From Paratinospora sagittata (taxonomy: Eukaryota > Streptophyta > Magnoliopsida > Ranunculales > Menispermaceae): 64,000 nt of DNA. Below, in pieces: positions 28,701-35,770 of this stretch. The notes beneath the pieces were generated by a model, which saw only the letters and a program-made list of their open reading frames with translations, ran no database searches and was not told where the DNA came from. Location: NCBI GenBank assembly GCA_035771175.1, contig CM069611.1, positions 15,362,366 to 15,426,365 of the forward strand, read 5' to 3'. The translations under genes were made by a program, and so were the position numbers. How positions within the stretch are numbered: position 1 is the first letter of the stretch; each line of letters opens with the position of its first letter.

Positions 28701-31700
28701 ACCTAGAAGAGATTGGCCATGTAAAATCCATGTGATCCAGTCAAATAATCTTGAGCCCAAACGGAAGAGGGCGCCACTCACAGCAGTGTGAAACTAGAAT
28801 GTCCTTCCTCAATATTTCTAGTCGATTCCAGCATGTCTATCTCCACAATCAAAAGTGAAACTGGAATTGCCTTTGCCAAATCAACCTTGCCACAAAAGCC
28901 TTGTATAAGAATATTGATCAAGAGGAGATTCTAAGAGCCAATTACAGACATGAAAACTCTAGAGGCCCTATAGTATGAAGGATTCACTACTAGTTTCTTT
29001 TTCAAGGCCTCGAGCTTGGTGAGGAAGTATGCATGTAATGTTGTAAAGAATTTATTCACCTAAGACAACATGTTAAGAGCATTGAGCTCCACATTTACTC
29101 ATTGAATTCCAAAGAGTGAAGGAGATTGGAAGTGAAGGATTGTTTGACCAATTTTATTATGCAATGATATATATATATAGCTCAATTCAACTAAGCCTTT
29201 CCTAGCTACATCCTACAAGGGGTCAATTACATGAATCCGCTTCGTTCACTCTGCTCTATCAAGGGCTAAGTCAACATTTAAATTACTAATAATTATATCT
29301 TTCTTAATTTCTTTATTCATATTATTTTAGACCTTCACCTACCTCTATCAATATTGTAGATTGTTAATAGGTCACTCTTCCTAACTAGCATATCAAAGGT
29401 CTTTGTTGTATGAGTCCAAATCATCTTAATTGATTTTCTCTCATTTTATCTCCGATCAAGGCTACTCCTACCGTTTCTCGACGATGCACATTTCAAATTT
29501 TATCTTTCAATGTTTTACTACATATCCATCTTAACATTTGCATTGTTTAGACTTAATTTTTAACTTGTCATTCTTTATTAAGCAATGACGCATGTATCCA
29601 CCATAGAAAGTGCCAACAACATATGCAAATGCATTTTCAAAATCTTAGCCAATAAAATAAAAGTGGAATTTAACGGAGATCATCTCAAAATCCCCAAACA
29701 ACCTTCATTTTTGGAAGATCAACCCCAGTAAAAAACTTTTGTATACCATGAGATTTCAAGAGGATTTTAATAGACAGTCCCCATAACTAAGGAGCTATAA
29801 TCAAAATAAATTTCAAAAGGCTATTCAATATTTAGTTCAATGGCGCTTTCTATAGTGGCGGCTAAAGTTAAGCTTTCCTTCCGGATTTATGTCACTAGGT
29901 TATGAATGTACAAGTTTCACATCTAACTCTATTTTGGTTGATGCATCTCCTACTAGTTTCTTTAAAGGAACAAGAGGGCCAAGGCTAGAAGACCTAATGT
30001 CCTTACTTATTTTGTACAGTGCTCCAAGCCTTCATTGCTTCCATTTTCAAAGAAAAGAATTCAGAAAAAATCAAATCATGTTTACAAGCTTAGAATTTCC
30101 CACAAACAAATTGTAGATGGCCTTATGGCCATAAACCTACTTCAAAAATATTCATAAATTTTAACAAGCTAATGCAAGAAAAGTACAATCATGGAGGAAA
30201 AAGGACCAACAGGCACCCTAAAGAGAAATATTTAATGCAAGTCAGCACTTTGGAGTGCTCAAATAGGCCATTTTCCATAGATATTTGCATATCACCCTCA
30301 TTTCTGAAATAATTATCTATCAAAAAATTTTGCTTCCAAGTGCAATCAGTTAAAAAGAATTTGAAAGGTAATCCATTAGCTTGGGTTACCGCTCGGGGGT
30401 AATCCATTAGCCTCGTCTTTTTGGGAGCTAGTTATCAACACCATTTCAAGAAGATTGGATGGGTAGACGAGGAATTTTTTATCGAAAGGGGGCAAGTTAG
30501 CATTAATCAAGAGTGTGTTGGAGGCCATTCCTACTTATTTCCTCTCCATTTTCAGAATCCCAAAGTTGGTGGCTTGGCGAATTGAAAGGATAATGCGGCA
30601 ATTCCTTTGGAAAGGAGGGGACAAAGAAAGAAGTGGGTGCTTGGTTAGATGGAGTTTGGTCAGCAAGAGGATTGATCAAGGAGGGTTGAGTATTGGTAAT
30701 CTGGAGTTGAGTAACAAGGCCTTAGCAGGGAAATGGTTATGGTGTTTTGTCAAAGAAAAGGATTCCTTTTGGGCAAACGTAGTGGTGAGTCGCCATGGGT
30801 TTCATCAGAATTCTCAAGATACTAGTGTGTCCTCCAAAGCCACTTTTCAAAGTCCCTGGAAGTTCCTCCATTCCCTTTATCCGAATTTTTCTACCATTAC
30901 CCACCTTAAATTGGGTAATGATGCCATCATTAGATTTTAGGAGGATACTTGTTATGACACTTCCTGTTTTAGAGATTTATTCCCAAATGTCTTTAGGCTT
31001 TCTTCTAAACCTAATGGTCCAATTTGTGAGTTCTTGACCAATATTGGATCTAGTGAGAGTGACAGACCTTCTTGGTCTCTTCATCTTAGAAGGGACCCCT
31101 CGGATAGAGAGTGTCTTGAAGTTTCATCTCTCCTTGAGACTATCGATGGTGTTCATCTTTCTAATGAATGTGACAGTGTGTCTTGGCCTTTGGAGTCCTC
31201 GGGGGAATTCTCTTCTAAATCTTTTTTTCATCACCTTTGTTCTAGTAATGAACCTGACCTGATCTCATCTCATTTTCCTCATGATTTCATTTGGAAAGCT
31301 CATGTTATATCAAAAGCCAAGTTCTAGGGATGGACTACTGCTCATGATAGGTTGAATTATGTGGATATTCTTCAAAGACGGTTCAAACATTGGTCTCTTT
31401 CACCAAACTAGTGTTGCCTTGTAAAAATAGTGAGGAGACTAGTCAGCATATTTTTGTTGAATGTGAATTCTCTAAAGCTGTGTGGAGGAGATGGGAAGCC
31501 TTTTTCCAGAGCGTTATGTTTTCCAATGGTTTCGCCTTATGGGTCTTTCCAGATGAGGCCCCTCTTCCTCAGCACCTTAGAGATTATTGGAGAGTGGTTG
31601 TTATTGTTGTCATTTGGTCCATTTGAAAAGAACGGAACTCACATATCTTTGATGATATTGAGAGTGATATTGGGGTTGTTTGGGAAAATCTTTCTTTTTA

Positions 31701-33314
31701 GCCTCCCTCTGGGTTAGTGCTAGTAAGATTGTCAAGAGTTACTCCTTGGGGGATTGGTTGAGAGGATGGACTCCTATTTTGGATAGTTTTGTTGTTTAAT
31801 GCCGGTCTTTGGTCCGGTTGTATACTCTTGTCCGGTTGTATAATCTTGTAAAGGCATTATAGTTAATACAATTCATTTTTGTTTCTTGTCAAAAAGAAAA
31901 AAAAAAAAAAGAATTTGAAAGGTGGAAAGGTTCTCTTTTGTGGAACTCAAGAGAGCATAATGGATTAGTAGGCGTTTTAAACCAAGTCCATTGCAAGGAA
32001 TATAGGCTAGCATTGGCCACTGATACACATCAAGTTTATCAGGAGAAGAACTCATAGATTTTAATATGAATCACATCAACCCCATTTCGTGCAAAACCTT
32101 ACGGTTTCTCTTCTCACACCTAACCCAACATGTTTTCCTGATTTTATATTTTATCTCATGTAAGAATACTAATTTGATAGTCCATATTCTAAATGTATCA
32201 ACCAACTCCGGAATCCTCCACCCTTATATCTCAAAAATATCTAAGTTTCTTTTGGCTAAATGATTCTACTTCATAGCTTAAATTATTTCCCTGCACTCTC
32301 ACTCAGCTTGGCTTAAAGAGCTATTATAAGTGCAAGTAGGATCCTACCTGTTTAGCAAGCTAAGCAAAAACAAATTAAGAAAAATGCCAAAAATAAATTA
32401 ATAAATATATAGAAATCAACGAACAAAACTCACCTCTGGTGCAAGATAACATCGCCTCCTCCCTCCGGTATCAAAGAAAAAGGAAAAATCCGATGGATCA
32501 TCATCAGGTATGTAGGTGGGCTTAAACGATGCAAAATCAGCAAGATAGAGCCAATTCCAAGAAGTAACCAACACATTCTCACACTTGATATCACCTGCCC
32601 CAATCCAAAACAAATTTTCCACTCAAAATCAAAACTTTTTTTTCAAAAATAAATTCCAATGTAGAACCAGAAGCAGGACCTCACCATGACAAACCCCATT
32701 CTCATGGCTCTGATTCACCGCATACAGTAACTACCAAAATTGACATACAAATAACAACTAATTAAGCGACTCAAACAAATTCAACCTAGAAAACACAAAT
32801 TCACCAAAATTATGCAAAAAAAAAGCAACCTGAAAAGCTAACCACTTCTTCTCAACAAGACTGAGGAACGGACGCGTACTCAATCGATCGTGAAGATTGT
32901 TGAAGAAATATTGCCGAATTAGGTATGCCGCTTTGTCCGTCTCAAGCCAATACTACACCAAGAAAAAATACAAAAAATCAATCCCAAACAAGAGAATTGA
33001 ATTGAATCGATAAGAACAACAATAAAAAAGAAAGACATTACTTGAAAGGGCCAAACATGAGGGTATTGGAGGGAGAGGAAAACGTCGCGGATTTCGAACA
33101 ATCGGCGTTCGTAATCCTTGAGATCGATGGAGTCGCCGCGCTTGAAGTAAACCTTGACGAGAACGAGGCCTTCGTCGTGCTTGCACTGAATCGATTTGAA
33201 GAAACGGCCGCGACAGAGCACTTCTTTCAGAACGAGGTTGTAAGAAGAAGGCAGATCGTGAAGGTAATATTCAGAAGCAGACACTTGTGTGGTTCGAGCT
33301 ATCTTGTTCCCCAT
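1473..33314 (-). CDS. VPS15: VPS15, regulatory subunit of class III PI 3-kinase (11 coding exons)
   Basis: This is a pseudokinase-like scaffold that myristoyl-anchors and activates VPS34 lipid kinase, with ATG6/Beclin. It makes PI3P for autophagy and vacuolar or endosomal sorting. Exons, on the minus strand: 33314-33042, 32952-32830, 32730-32685, 32594-32434, 22375-22296, 6352-6247, 6161-5985, 5893-2702, 2612-2365, 2262-2163, 1655-1473. All junctions are GT-AG and phases match, giving about 1562 residues; plant VPS15 is usually near 1500. Domain order: MGNK myristoylation start, kinase-like domain (residues ~25-320), HEAT repeats (~500-850), a Ser-rich linker, and WD40 repeats (~1130-1562). 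Key residues are K54, HGD at 147-149, N154, DFA at 167-169 and APE at 199-201. The HGD and DFA variants are normal for this family. The P-loop has Cys34 where Gly is usual. Introns 4 and 5 are swollen by transposons. No premature stop was found, so the gene looks functional. Confidence 0.95.
2163..2262 (-). CDS. VPS15: VPS15 exon 10 (residues 1469-1502)
   Basis: Follows acceptor TTGCAG. Completes Ser, then [14 protein letters not shown], a short acidic stretch and GVQVVQ, ending at donor GTATGC. It connects the last two WD40 blades. Confidence 0.93.
2365..2612 (-). CDS. VPS15: VPS15 exon 9 (residues 1387-1469)
   Basis: Follows acceptor TTGCAG. Encodes VLRLAN..., a basic linker, then [20 protein letters not shown] and [17 protein letters not shown], a WD40 blade very characteristic of VPS15. 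Donor GTTTTA falls after AG of a split Ser codon. Confidence 0.94.
2702..5893 (-). CDS. VPS15: VPS15 exon 8 (residues 323-1386): HEAT repeats, linker, first WD40 blades
   Basis: A single 3192-base exon with 1064 uninterrupted codons. Early part: a divergent Ser/Asn-rich linker. Then alpha-helical HEAT repeats (for example [60 protein letters not shown], and [18 protein letters not shown]). Then a low-complexity Ser-rich stretch. WD40 repeats begin at about residue 1129 ([59 protein letters not shown]). It ends ...SCHQ at donor GTAACT. HEAT and WD40 regions are the known scaffold surfaces for VPS34 and Beclin. Confidence 0.96.
5985..6161 (-). CDS. VPS15: VPS15 exon 7 (residues 264-322, end of kinase domain)
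   Basis: Follows acceptor AATGCAG. It contains [20 protein letters not shown], the conserved kinase C-lobe Arg-containing segment, and then [16 protein letters not shown]. It ends at Arg with donor GTAATG. Both flanking introns are short (85 and 91 bp). Confidence 0.93.
6247..6352 (-). CDS. VPS15: VPS15 exon 6 (residues 228-263)
   Basis: Follows acceptor CTGTAG at the end of the 15.9-kb intron 5. It encodes [20 protein letters not shown] and then [15 protein letters not shown] before donor GTGGTT. This is the C-lobe helix F/G region, near-identical in form to other plant VPS15 proteins. The first base completes the Gly codon begun in exon 5. Confidence 0.93.
6488..6680 (-). mobile_element. 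RTE-type LINE 3' end fragment in VPS15 intron 5
   Basis: Begins with the simple tail ACTCAACTCAACTAAGCC on the plus strand, the reverse complement of the (TTGAG)n-like tail of RTE elements. It runs into GGGATCAGCTACATGAATC, whose reverse complement encodes the HVADP-like C-terminus of RTE reverse transcriptases. About 190 bp remain. Same orientation as VPS15. Confidence 0.7.
6951..10604 (-). pseudogene. L1 ORF2: endonuclease and reverse transcriptase, broken
   Basis: Starts at ATG (complement 10602-10604) with [10 protein letters not shown], the endonuclease opening. Further endonuclease motifs: LQETK (catalytic Glu), [20 protein letters not shown] and TCDHRPILL. Reverse transcriptase motifs: [31 protein letters not shown] and [10 protein letters not shown], with the catalytic Asp pair intact. 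The C-terminal zf-RVT region includes [16 protein letters not shown] and [15 protein letters not shown] stop follows TKR early in the endonuclease, and frame changes occur near 9.9, 9.4, 8.7, 8.48 and 7.5 kb, so no full protein can be made. Confidence 0.88.
10601..11860 (-). pseudogene. L1 ORF1 C-terminal part
   Basis: An open frame of 419 codons without an ATG at its left edge (the first codon is TTG), continuing to a TGA at 10603-10601. It is acidic and Ser-rich in the middle and ends with basic KGIKKCKGP...[13 protein letters not shown]. Position directly before the endonuclease identifies it as the tail of ORF1. The upstream DUF4283-type and zinc-knuckle region expected in plant L1 ORF1 is absent because of 5' truncation. 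Its stop overlaps the ORF2 start as ATGA. Confidence 0.6.
11893..13685 (+). mobile_element. 5'-truncated L1 fragment (opposite strand to VPS15)
   Basis: Begins inside the reverse transcriptase ([20 protein letters not shown], then [11 protein letters not shown]) and continues through [19 protein letters not shown], thumb and zf-RVT region to [10 protein letters not shown]. The catalytic pair is FAND instead of FADD. Many stops. It ends just before an AT/GT microsatellite rather than a normal poly-A. Its protein differs clearly from the adjacent minus-strand L1 ([12 protein letters not shown] versus [12 protein letters not shown]), so it is a separate insertion. Confidence 0.8.
13689..13742. 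repeat. (AT)n(GT)n microsatellite
   Basis: Short (TA)n followed by about 20 GT units, ending in TTTGTTTCC. It sits exactly where the plus-strand L1 fragment ends and may have grown out of that element's 3' tail. Confidence 0.95.
13760..14660. repeat. dispersed repeat sharing sequence with the 23.3-24.0 kb element
   Basis: Parallel blocks occur in both places: AAATCTTG.GTAAAAAA, TTTTGT.TC.ACA.AATT, TATATATTTACA...CCCC, then CAAAGAGCCCCACT. The second copy is framed by the TTTTCAAGG inverted repeats of a hAT-like MITE; here the ends are not clear. Non-coding. Probably a decayed member of the same mobile family. Confidence 0.6.
14661..17094. other. VPS15 intron 5 sequence, no feature recognised
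   Basis: AT-rich with stops in all frames. A cluster of AAGGCTTATG/TTGAGG/ACGCC words at about 14.66-14.82 kb suggests an old repeat. The remainder shows no domain, terminal repeat or RNA structure that I can recognise. Confidence 0.4.
17706..19011 (-). mobile_element. L1 3' fragment inserted in the RTE
   Basis: Left end is a T-run at 17708-17719 (poly-A of the minus strand). The coding remnant is the L1 zf-RVT region: [49 protein letters not shown], and [16 protein letters not shown]. It is 5'-truncated at about 19.01 kb. It contains a 561-bp MITE at 18075-18635 that splits the coding sequence between NSFECFSQ and [10 protein letters not shown]. Target duplications not identified with certainty. 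Confidence 0.8.
18075..18635. mobile_element. hAT-like MITE, 561 bp, with 8-bp target duplication
   Basis: Ends are inverted: left CAGTGTTTTCAAAG, right (reverse complement) CAATGTTTTCAAGG. Both ends carry subterminal CGCCTAGGCG-type palindromic words (GCAACGCCTAGGCG on the left; CTAGGCTTCGCCTCGCCTAG on the right). Flanks are AGAAAAAT (18067-18074) and AGAAAAAC (18636-18643), an 8-bp duplication with one mismatch, as expected for hAT. Removing it restores the L1 reading frame region. No ORF. Confidence 0.8.
19684..20808. mobile_element. non-autonomous hAT element, 1125 bp
   Basis: Left end TAGTGGTGTGCATGGG; right end, reverse-complemented, TAGGAGTGTGTGTGTT. Flanking 8-bp duplication: ATTAAGAT (19676-19683) and ATTACGAT (20809-20816), one mismatch. 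The RTE reverse-transcriptase sequence continues on both sides. Subterminal regions are rich in CCCAACCC/GGGTTGAG words typical of such elements. No transposase frame inside. Confidence 0.82.
21045..21125 (+). mobile_element. RTE 3' end scrap, plus orientation
   Basis: GATTCATGTAGCCAACTCCATG followed within 30 bases by GGCTTTGTTGAGATGATT is the sense form of the RTE 3' end (the HVADP region and GTTGAG tail). It lies inside the minus-oriented RTE copy and so is a separate or inverted piece. Confidence 0.6.
21420..21620. repeat. degenerate triplicate AAGATCTTTTGTTTTTC block
   Basis: The word TTAAGATCTTTT(G/C)TTTTTCT occurs three times at about 21.42, 21.51 and 21.60 kb, each followed by a CTTAGT/CTTGG and TATATA stretch. 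The block corresponds to an ERKTKDL-like segment of the RTE linker on the minus strand, so part of that element has been tandemly copied. Confidence 0.5.
22296..22375 (-). CDS. VPS15: VPS15 exon 5 (residues 202-228)
   Basis: An 80-base island between the two giant introns. Acceptor [33 protein letters not shown], then donor GTAAGC. It covers the loop and helix F start (SMDIFSVG, where the Asp is the conserved kinase helix-F residue). Loss or skipping of this exon would shift the frame, since 80 is not a multiple of 3. Confidence 0.93.
22376..23321. other. VPS15 intron 4 sequence next to exon 5, no feature
   Basis: AT-rich intronic DNA with no open frame, terminal repeat or recognised element. 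The acceptor TTTCAG of exon 5 lies at its left edge. Confidence 0.5.
23322..24004. mobile_element. second hAT-like MITE of the TGTTTTCAAGG family
   Basis: Left end TAGTGTTTTCAAGG, right end (reverse complement) TAATGTTTTCAAGG, with the subterminal GCCTCGCCTAGAC word inside. Length about 683 bp. Flanks ACCCACAT and ATCCATGT differ by three transitions, so the 8-bp target duplication is plausible but not certain. Its centre resembles 13.76-14.66 kb. Confidence 0.65.
24005..25119. other. VPS15 intron 4 sequence, no feature recognised
   Basis: Stops in every frame. From about 24.83 kb the composition becomes less AT-rich, in line with the L1 ORF1 remnant that follows, but no motif could be read. 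Confidence 0.35.
25120..25470 (+). mobile_element. L1 ORF1 remnant (DUF4283-like region)
   Basis: Frame-broken plus-strand words [13 protein letters not shown], then [20 protein letters not shown] and NFPGLPF match the order seen in plant L1 ORF1 DUF4283 domains (LVGKF ... PWSPxF ... VPVWVRLPGLPL). Heavily decayed; boundaries uncertain. It is opposite in orientation to VPS15. Confidence 0.5.
25471..26700. other. VPS15 intron 4 sequence, no feature recognised
   Basis: Purine-rich with an A-run at 25.49 kb. No coherent coding frame or repeat structure. It may include further decayed LINE sequence. Confidence 0.35.
26700..28960 (-). mobile_element. decayed L1, endonuclease-RT linker region
   Basis: Minus-strand words in the usual L1 order: [35 protein letters not shown] (about 28.65 kb), [31 protein letters not shown] and [16 protein letters not shown] (28.14-28.51 kb), the stretch just before the reverse transcriptase. 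Left end near an A/T-rich tract at about 26.72 kb. Many stops. Same sense as VPS15. Confidence 0.65.
29178..29640 (-). mobile_element. RTE-type LINE 3' fragment in VPS15 intron 4
   Basis: CTCAATTCAACTAAGCC, then GGGGTCAATTACATGAATCC, then the GTTAATAGGTCACTCTTCC series also seen at 0.3, 6.5 and 17.1 kb. Non-coding relic, same orientation as VPS15. Confidence 0.7.
29641..30110 (+). mobile_element. L1 reverse-transcriptase remnant
   Basis: [12 protein letters not shown] near 29.65 kb and [20 protein letters not shown] near 29.93 kb resemble the L1 order ILANRLK... and VLVNGSPxxFFxxxRGLRQG. Interrupted by many stops. Weak but directional evidence. Confidence 0.45.
30370..31910 (+). mobile_element. 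5'-truncated L1 with target-site duplication
   Basis: A 1.54-kb insertion in VPS15 intron 4, antisense to the gene. It is bounded by GAATTTGAAAGGT at 30357-30369 and 31911-31923 (13 bases, longer if the shared A-run is counted) and ends in a poly-A run (31891-31910). Coding remnant: [13 protein letters not shown] start, [40 protein letters not shown], then the zf-RVT tail with [20 protein letters not shown]. Few stops, so it is younger than its LINE neighbours. Confidence 0.88.
31924..32433. other. VPS15 intron 4, 5' part
   Basis: Ordinary AT-rich intron. The donor GTGAGT after exon 4 is at its right edge. No element or open frame could be recognised. Confidence 0.5.
32434..32594 (-). CDS. 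VPS15: VPS15 exon 4 (residues 148-201, catalytic loop to APE)
   Basis: Follows acceptor GGGCAG and encodes the catalytic-loop motif DIKCEN (149-154), the DFA metal-loop variant (167-169) and ends exactly at CYLAPE before donor GTGAGT. The next residue, Arg of RFYEHGGE, lies about 10 kb away in exon 5, so the giant intron 4 cuts the activation segment immediately after the APE motif. Confidence 0.95.
32685..32730 (-). CDS. VPS15: VPS15 micro-exon 3 (residues 133-148)
   Basis: Only 46 bases. Acceptor TGGTAG, then [15 protein letters not shown] plus the first base of a Gly codon, then donor GTGAGG. It supplies the helix before the catalytic loop and the His of the HGD motif. The Gly codon is split across the intron (G/GT). 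Confidence 0.9.
32830..32952 (-). CDS. VPS15: VPS15 exon 2 (residues 92-132)
   Basis: Follows acceptor GTGTAG and encodes [20 protein letters not shown] and onward to KKWLAFQ, then donor GTTGCT. This is the hinge and start of the C-lobe of the kinase-like domain (the Y-L-IRQYF hinge strand and the [10 protein letters not shown] helix). It was too short to be an obvious open frame and was found by joining phases between exons 1 and 3. It is 41 codons in phase 0. Confidence 0.9.
33042..33314 (-). CDS. VPS15: VPS15 exon 1 (residues 1-91)
   Basis: Starts at the ATG whose complement is at 33312-33314, encoding [11 protein letters not shown] Gly at position 2 with a downstream Ser/Thr-rich stretch is the family's N-myristoylation signal. 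The in-frame codon four triplets upstream is TTG, not ATG, so this start is secure. It carries the N-lobe: the P-loop region VLCRGRF (31-38) and the ATP-site lysine K54 in VLVKVYFKR. It ends ...HVWPFQ followed by donor GTAATG; the intron is 89 bp. Confidence 0.95.
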
Positions 33315-33611
33315 CTTTCCCAACAATAACTTCGATGATTAGCAAATATCATATTCTTATTCTCTCTTCTTCACACTCCTCCTACTTCGACTCTGCTCTT
33401 CTTCTTCTTCTTCTTCTTAAGCTGCCAACACCCCATTAAACAAAGCAACTTCTTCAAGTTATTTCCCTTCCCTCCCGGGCCTCCCCTAATTATTTCCTTT
33501 TTCCTTTTTTCTTGTTTTTCTTGTTCCTGTTCTAACTGTAACCATAAATTGAGAATATGGATTTTTGGACTTTAGAAACGGTATTGGGCTTTGCTGGACC
33601 AGTGGAGTCAA
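33315..33611 (-). promoter_or_regulatory. VPS15 5' leader and proximal promoter, truncated by a hAT insertion
   Basis: The 297 bp between the start codon and the hAT target duplication must hold the 5' UTR and core promoter unless transcription starts within the transposon. A GAA-repeat on the transcribed strand (complement of the CTT run at 33401-33418) lies about 90 bp before the ATG, which suits a plant 5' UTR. No clear TATA box can be picked. Function is inferred from position only. Confidence 0.45.
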
Positions 33612-35770
33612 TTTGTAGCTAAGGGTGGCAAAATTAGCAAAAGCCAACGGACTGGGGCTGGCCCAGCCCAATTGGCCTGGATAGATAGAGACCTGTCCGA
33701 CCGAACAGGTTATGACAGGTGGAGAAAGAGTTTCGAAACTCTTTCTCCTCCTCATTTTAACCCTTGTTTTTTTTTACGATTTTGGGTCTAAATCTAGGTA
33801 GAAATGAATAAATAACACAAAAAATTTAATTTATAACTTATAAAAATAAAAAAATGGCTTTATGGTTAAAGAATGAGTAAGTGAAGTGAGGAGAGAGTAG
33901 GAGGGTGGGATAGTTTATATATGTCTATTTTAGTAATTTTCGATAAAATTATTTCTTATTTTTTATTTTTTAATTTAAGTGGGTGGACAGATAGAATTGA
34001 GTAAGTGATTTTAGTAGCTTCCTATTAATATCGGGCTAGCTCAACCGGTTCATTAAATACTAACGAACGAGCTGGGCTTAATAATTAAAGCACGATCCCG
34101 TCCGGAAGCCCAAACCCGAATGAGCAATATTATTTGTTCATTAGCCCGCCCAGTATATAGCCCACCAATCATAGGTTTACATGGTCCAATAGATCATAGA
34201 TATTTAGATATCTACTTTTTATTGAGATGTCTACTTAATACTTACTAGGTTATTGAAAGGTCTTATAGTTATAAAAATAGCTATCAAGAGGTCTTATAGC
34301 TATGAAAATAGCTATGTAATTATGTCAACTATTAGTGTAAACCTACTACCTATTCTACATAACCTACTCAATTTATTGTCATAATCAAATCTCTTTTTTC
34401 TAAGTAAAATATAATCAAATATCATGAATAATGTCTTTTACTTCAATGTTCTTCGAAAAGAACTAGATTGTAATTTTCACTTTTACCTCTAAAGCTCCTG
34501 TAAAATCTCATCAAATACTAAATGCTTCAAAAGGCATAAATACTCTTTTCATGCCATGCTCAACATCTCTTAATTGAGGGTTTTTTTTTTTTTTTGTCTT
34601 TTTTAATAAAATTTTGTTACAGCTAATTCCTATTTATTTGGCTTCTTTTAAATTTATGTTTGCCCAATGCCATCTTCATCAATTCCTTTAATTTCTCTGC
34701 ACCTCTTCCCTATTATCTCCAACAACATCTTGAGCTTGAGCTTGTTTCTTTGAGAAATCATTTAATTTTTCTTTAACCTTCACATATTTTACAAATTCAC
34801 ATGTTCACAAGGTCATCATCCATTATTAGTTCATTAGTATTCTTTCTTTTCTTCTATAATGTTTTAGTAACTTACCAACATTAACCACAAGCAAGCTCTA
34901 TGTGCATATCAATTTCTATTTTCAACACTCATTGCTAAAGCTTCAAGCTGTAATATTATGTTTAACAAATTATTAGTATTTTTTTTTTCAAATTTTATGG
35001 ATTTGATGTTGATTATGAATTATTTTTGCTGTTGTTATAGGTGTGTTGTATTTAAGAGTTTGTTTGACGAGGGATACAAAGGGAGTCTTCTTTGTTATTA
35101 ATTTTATTTGATAAATTTGTTATGTTACTTTAGGAATGGATAGTTATACAAATAATGATTCTTTGTATGTTAATAATTTCATGTCATTCTCGGAGTCGCA
35201 TGTGTCAGAACATATAGGATAAGTGGGATTGGCACCTCAAGATCCTTCTATTCATACATCCAATCTCGCAAATCCGCTCTTGTAGAAAGAAAAATTAAAC
35301 GCCGTAGAAATTAAAACAAAATCTATAGCTTGGCAACATATAAATAAAGTGATAGTTAAGGTAGATGGTAAGGACGTAGAGAAAGGTAATTGTAGATATT
35401 GTAGTGACTTACTTTCTTGGGATTCTACAGATGAGACCACTCACCTTTTTAGACATTTAAATAACAAACATTTAAATAAATTGAATATAGATCTTAAGTA
35501 ATCTATTATTGGCAAAAATTTTAAAGGGGATTTAGAAACATGTAGATTTAATCCTAATTAAGCACGTAAAAACACTATTAAATTTATTGTAAAAAGAGAA
35601 TTACCTCTTTGTTTTACTGAAGGTGATGATTTTGAGGAATGAGTTAGAGCAATAAGTGTTAACCCACATTATAAACCAATTTCTCGAAACACAATTCAAA
35701 GTGATATTATTAAAATTTATGATGATGAAAAAAAAAAGTTAAAACAAATATTTTGCTCTCTTAGATTTAA

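Noticed and set aside
32434..32730. HGD instead of HRD and DFA instead of DFG in the VPS15 kinase domain
   Set aside because: Both variants are normal for plant VPS15 and do not indicate damage.
33315..33326. A start codon four codons upstream of MGNK
   Set aside because: The codon is TTG, not ATG. MGNK is the family start and fits myristoylation.
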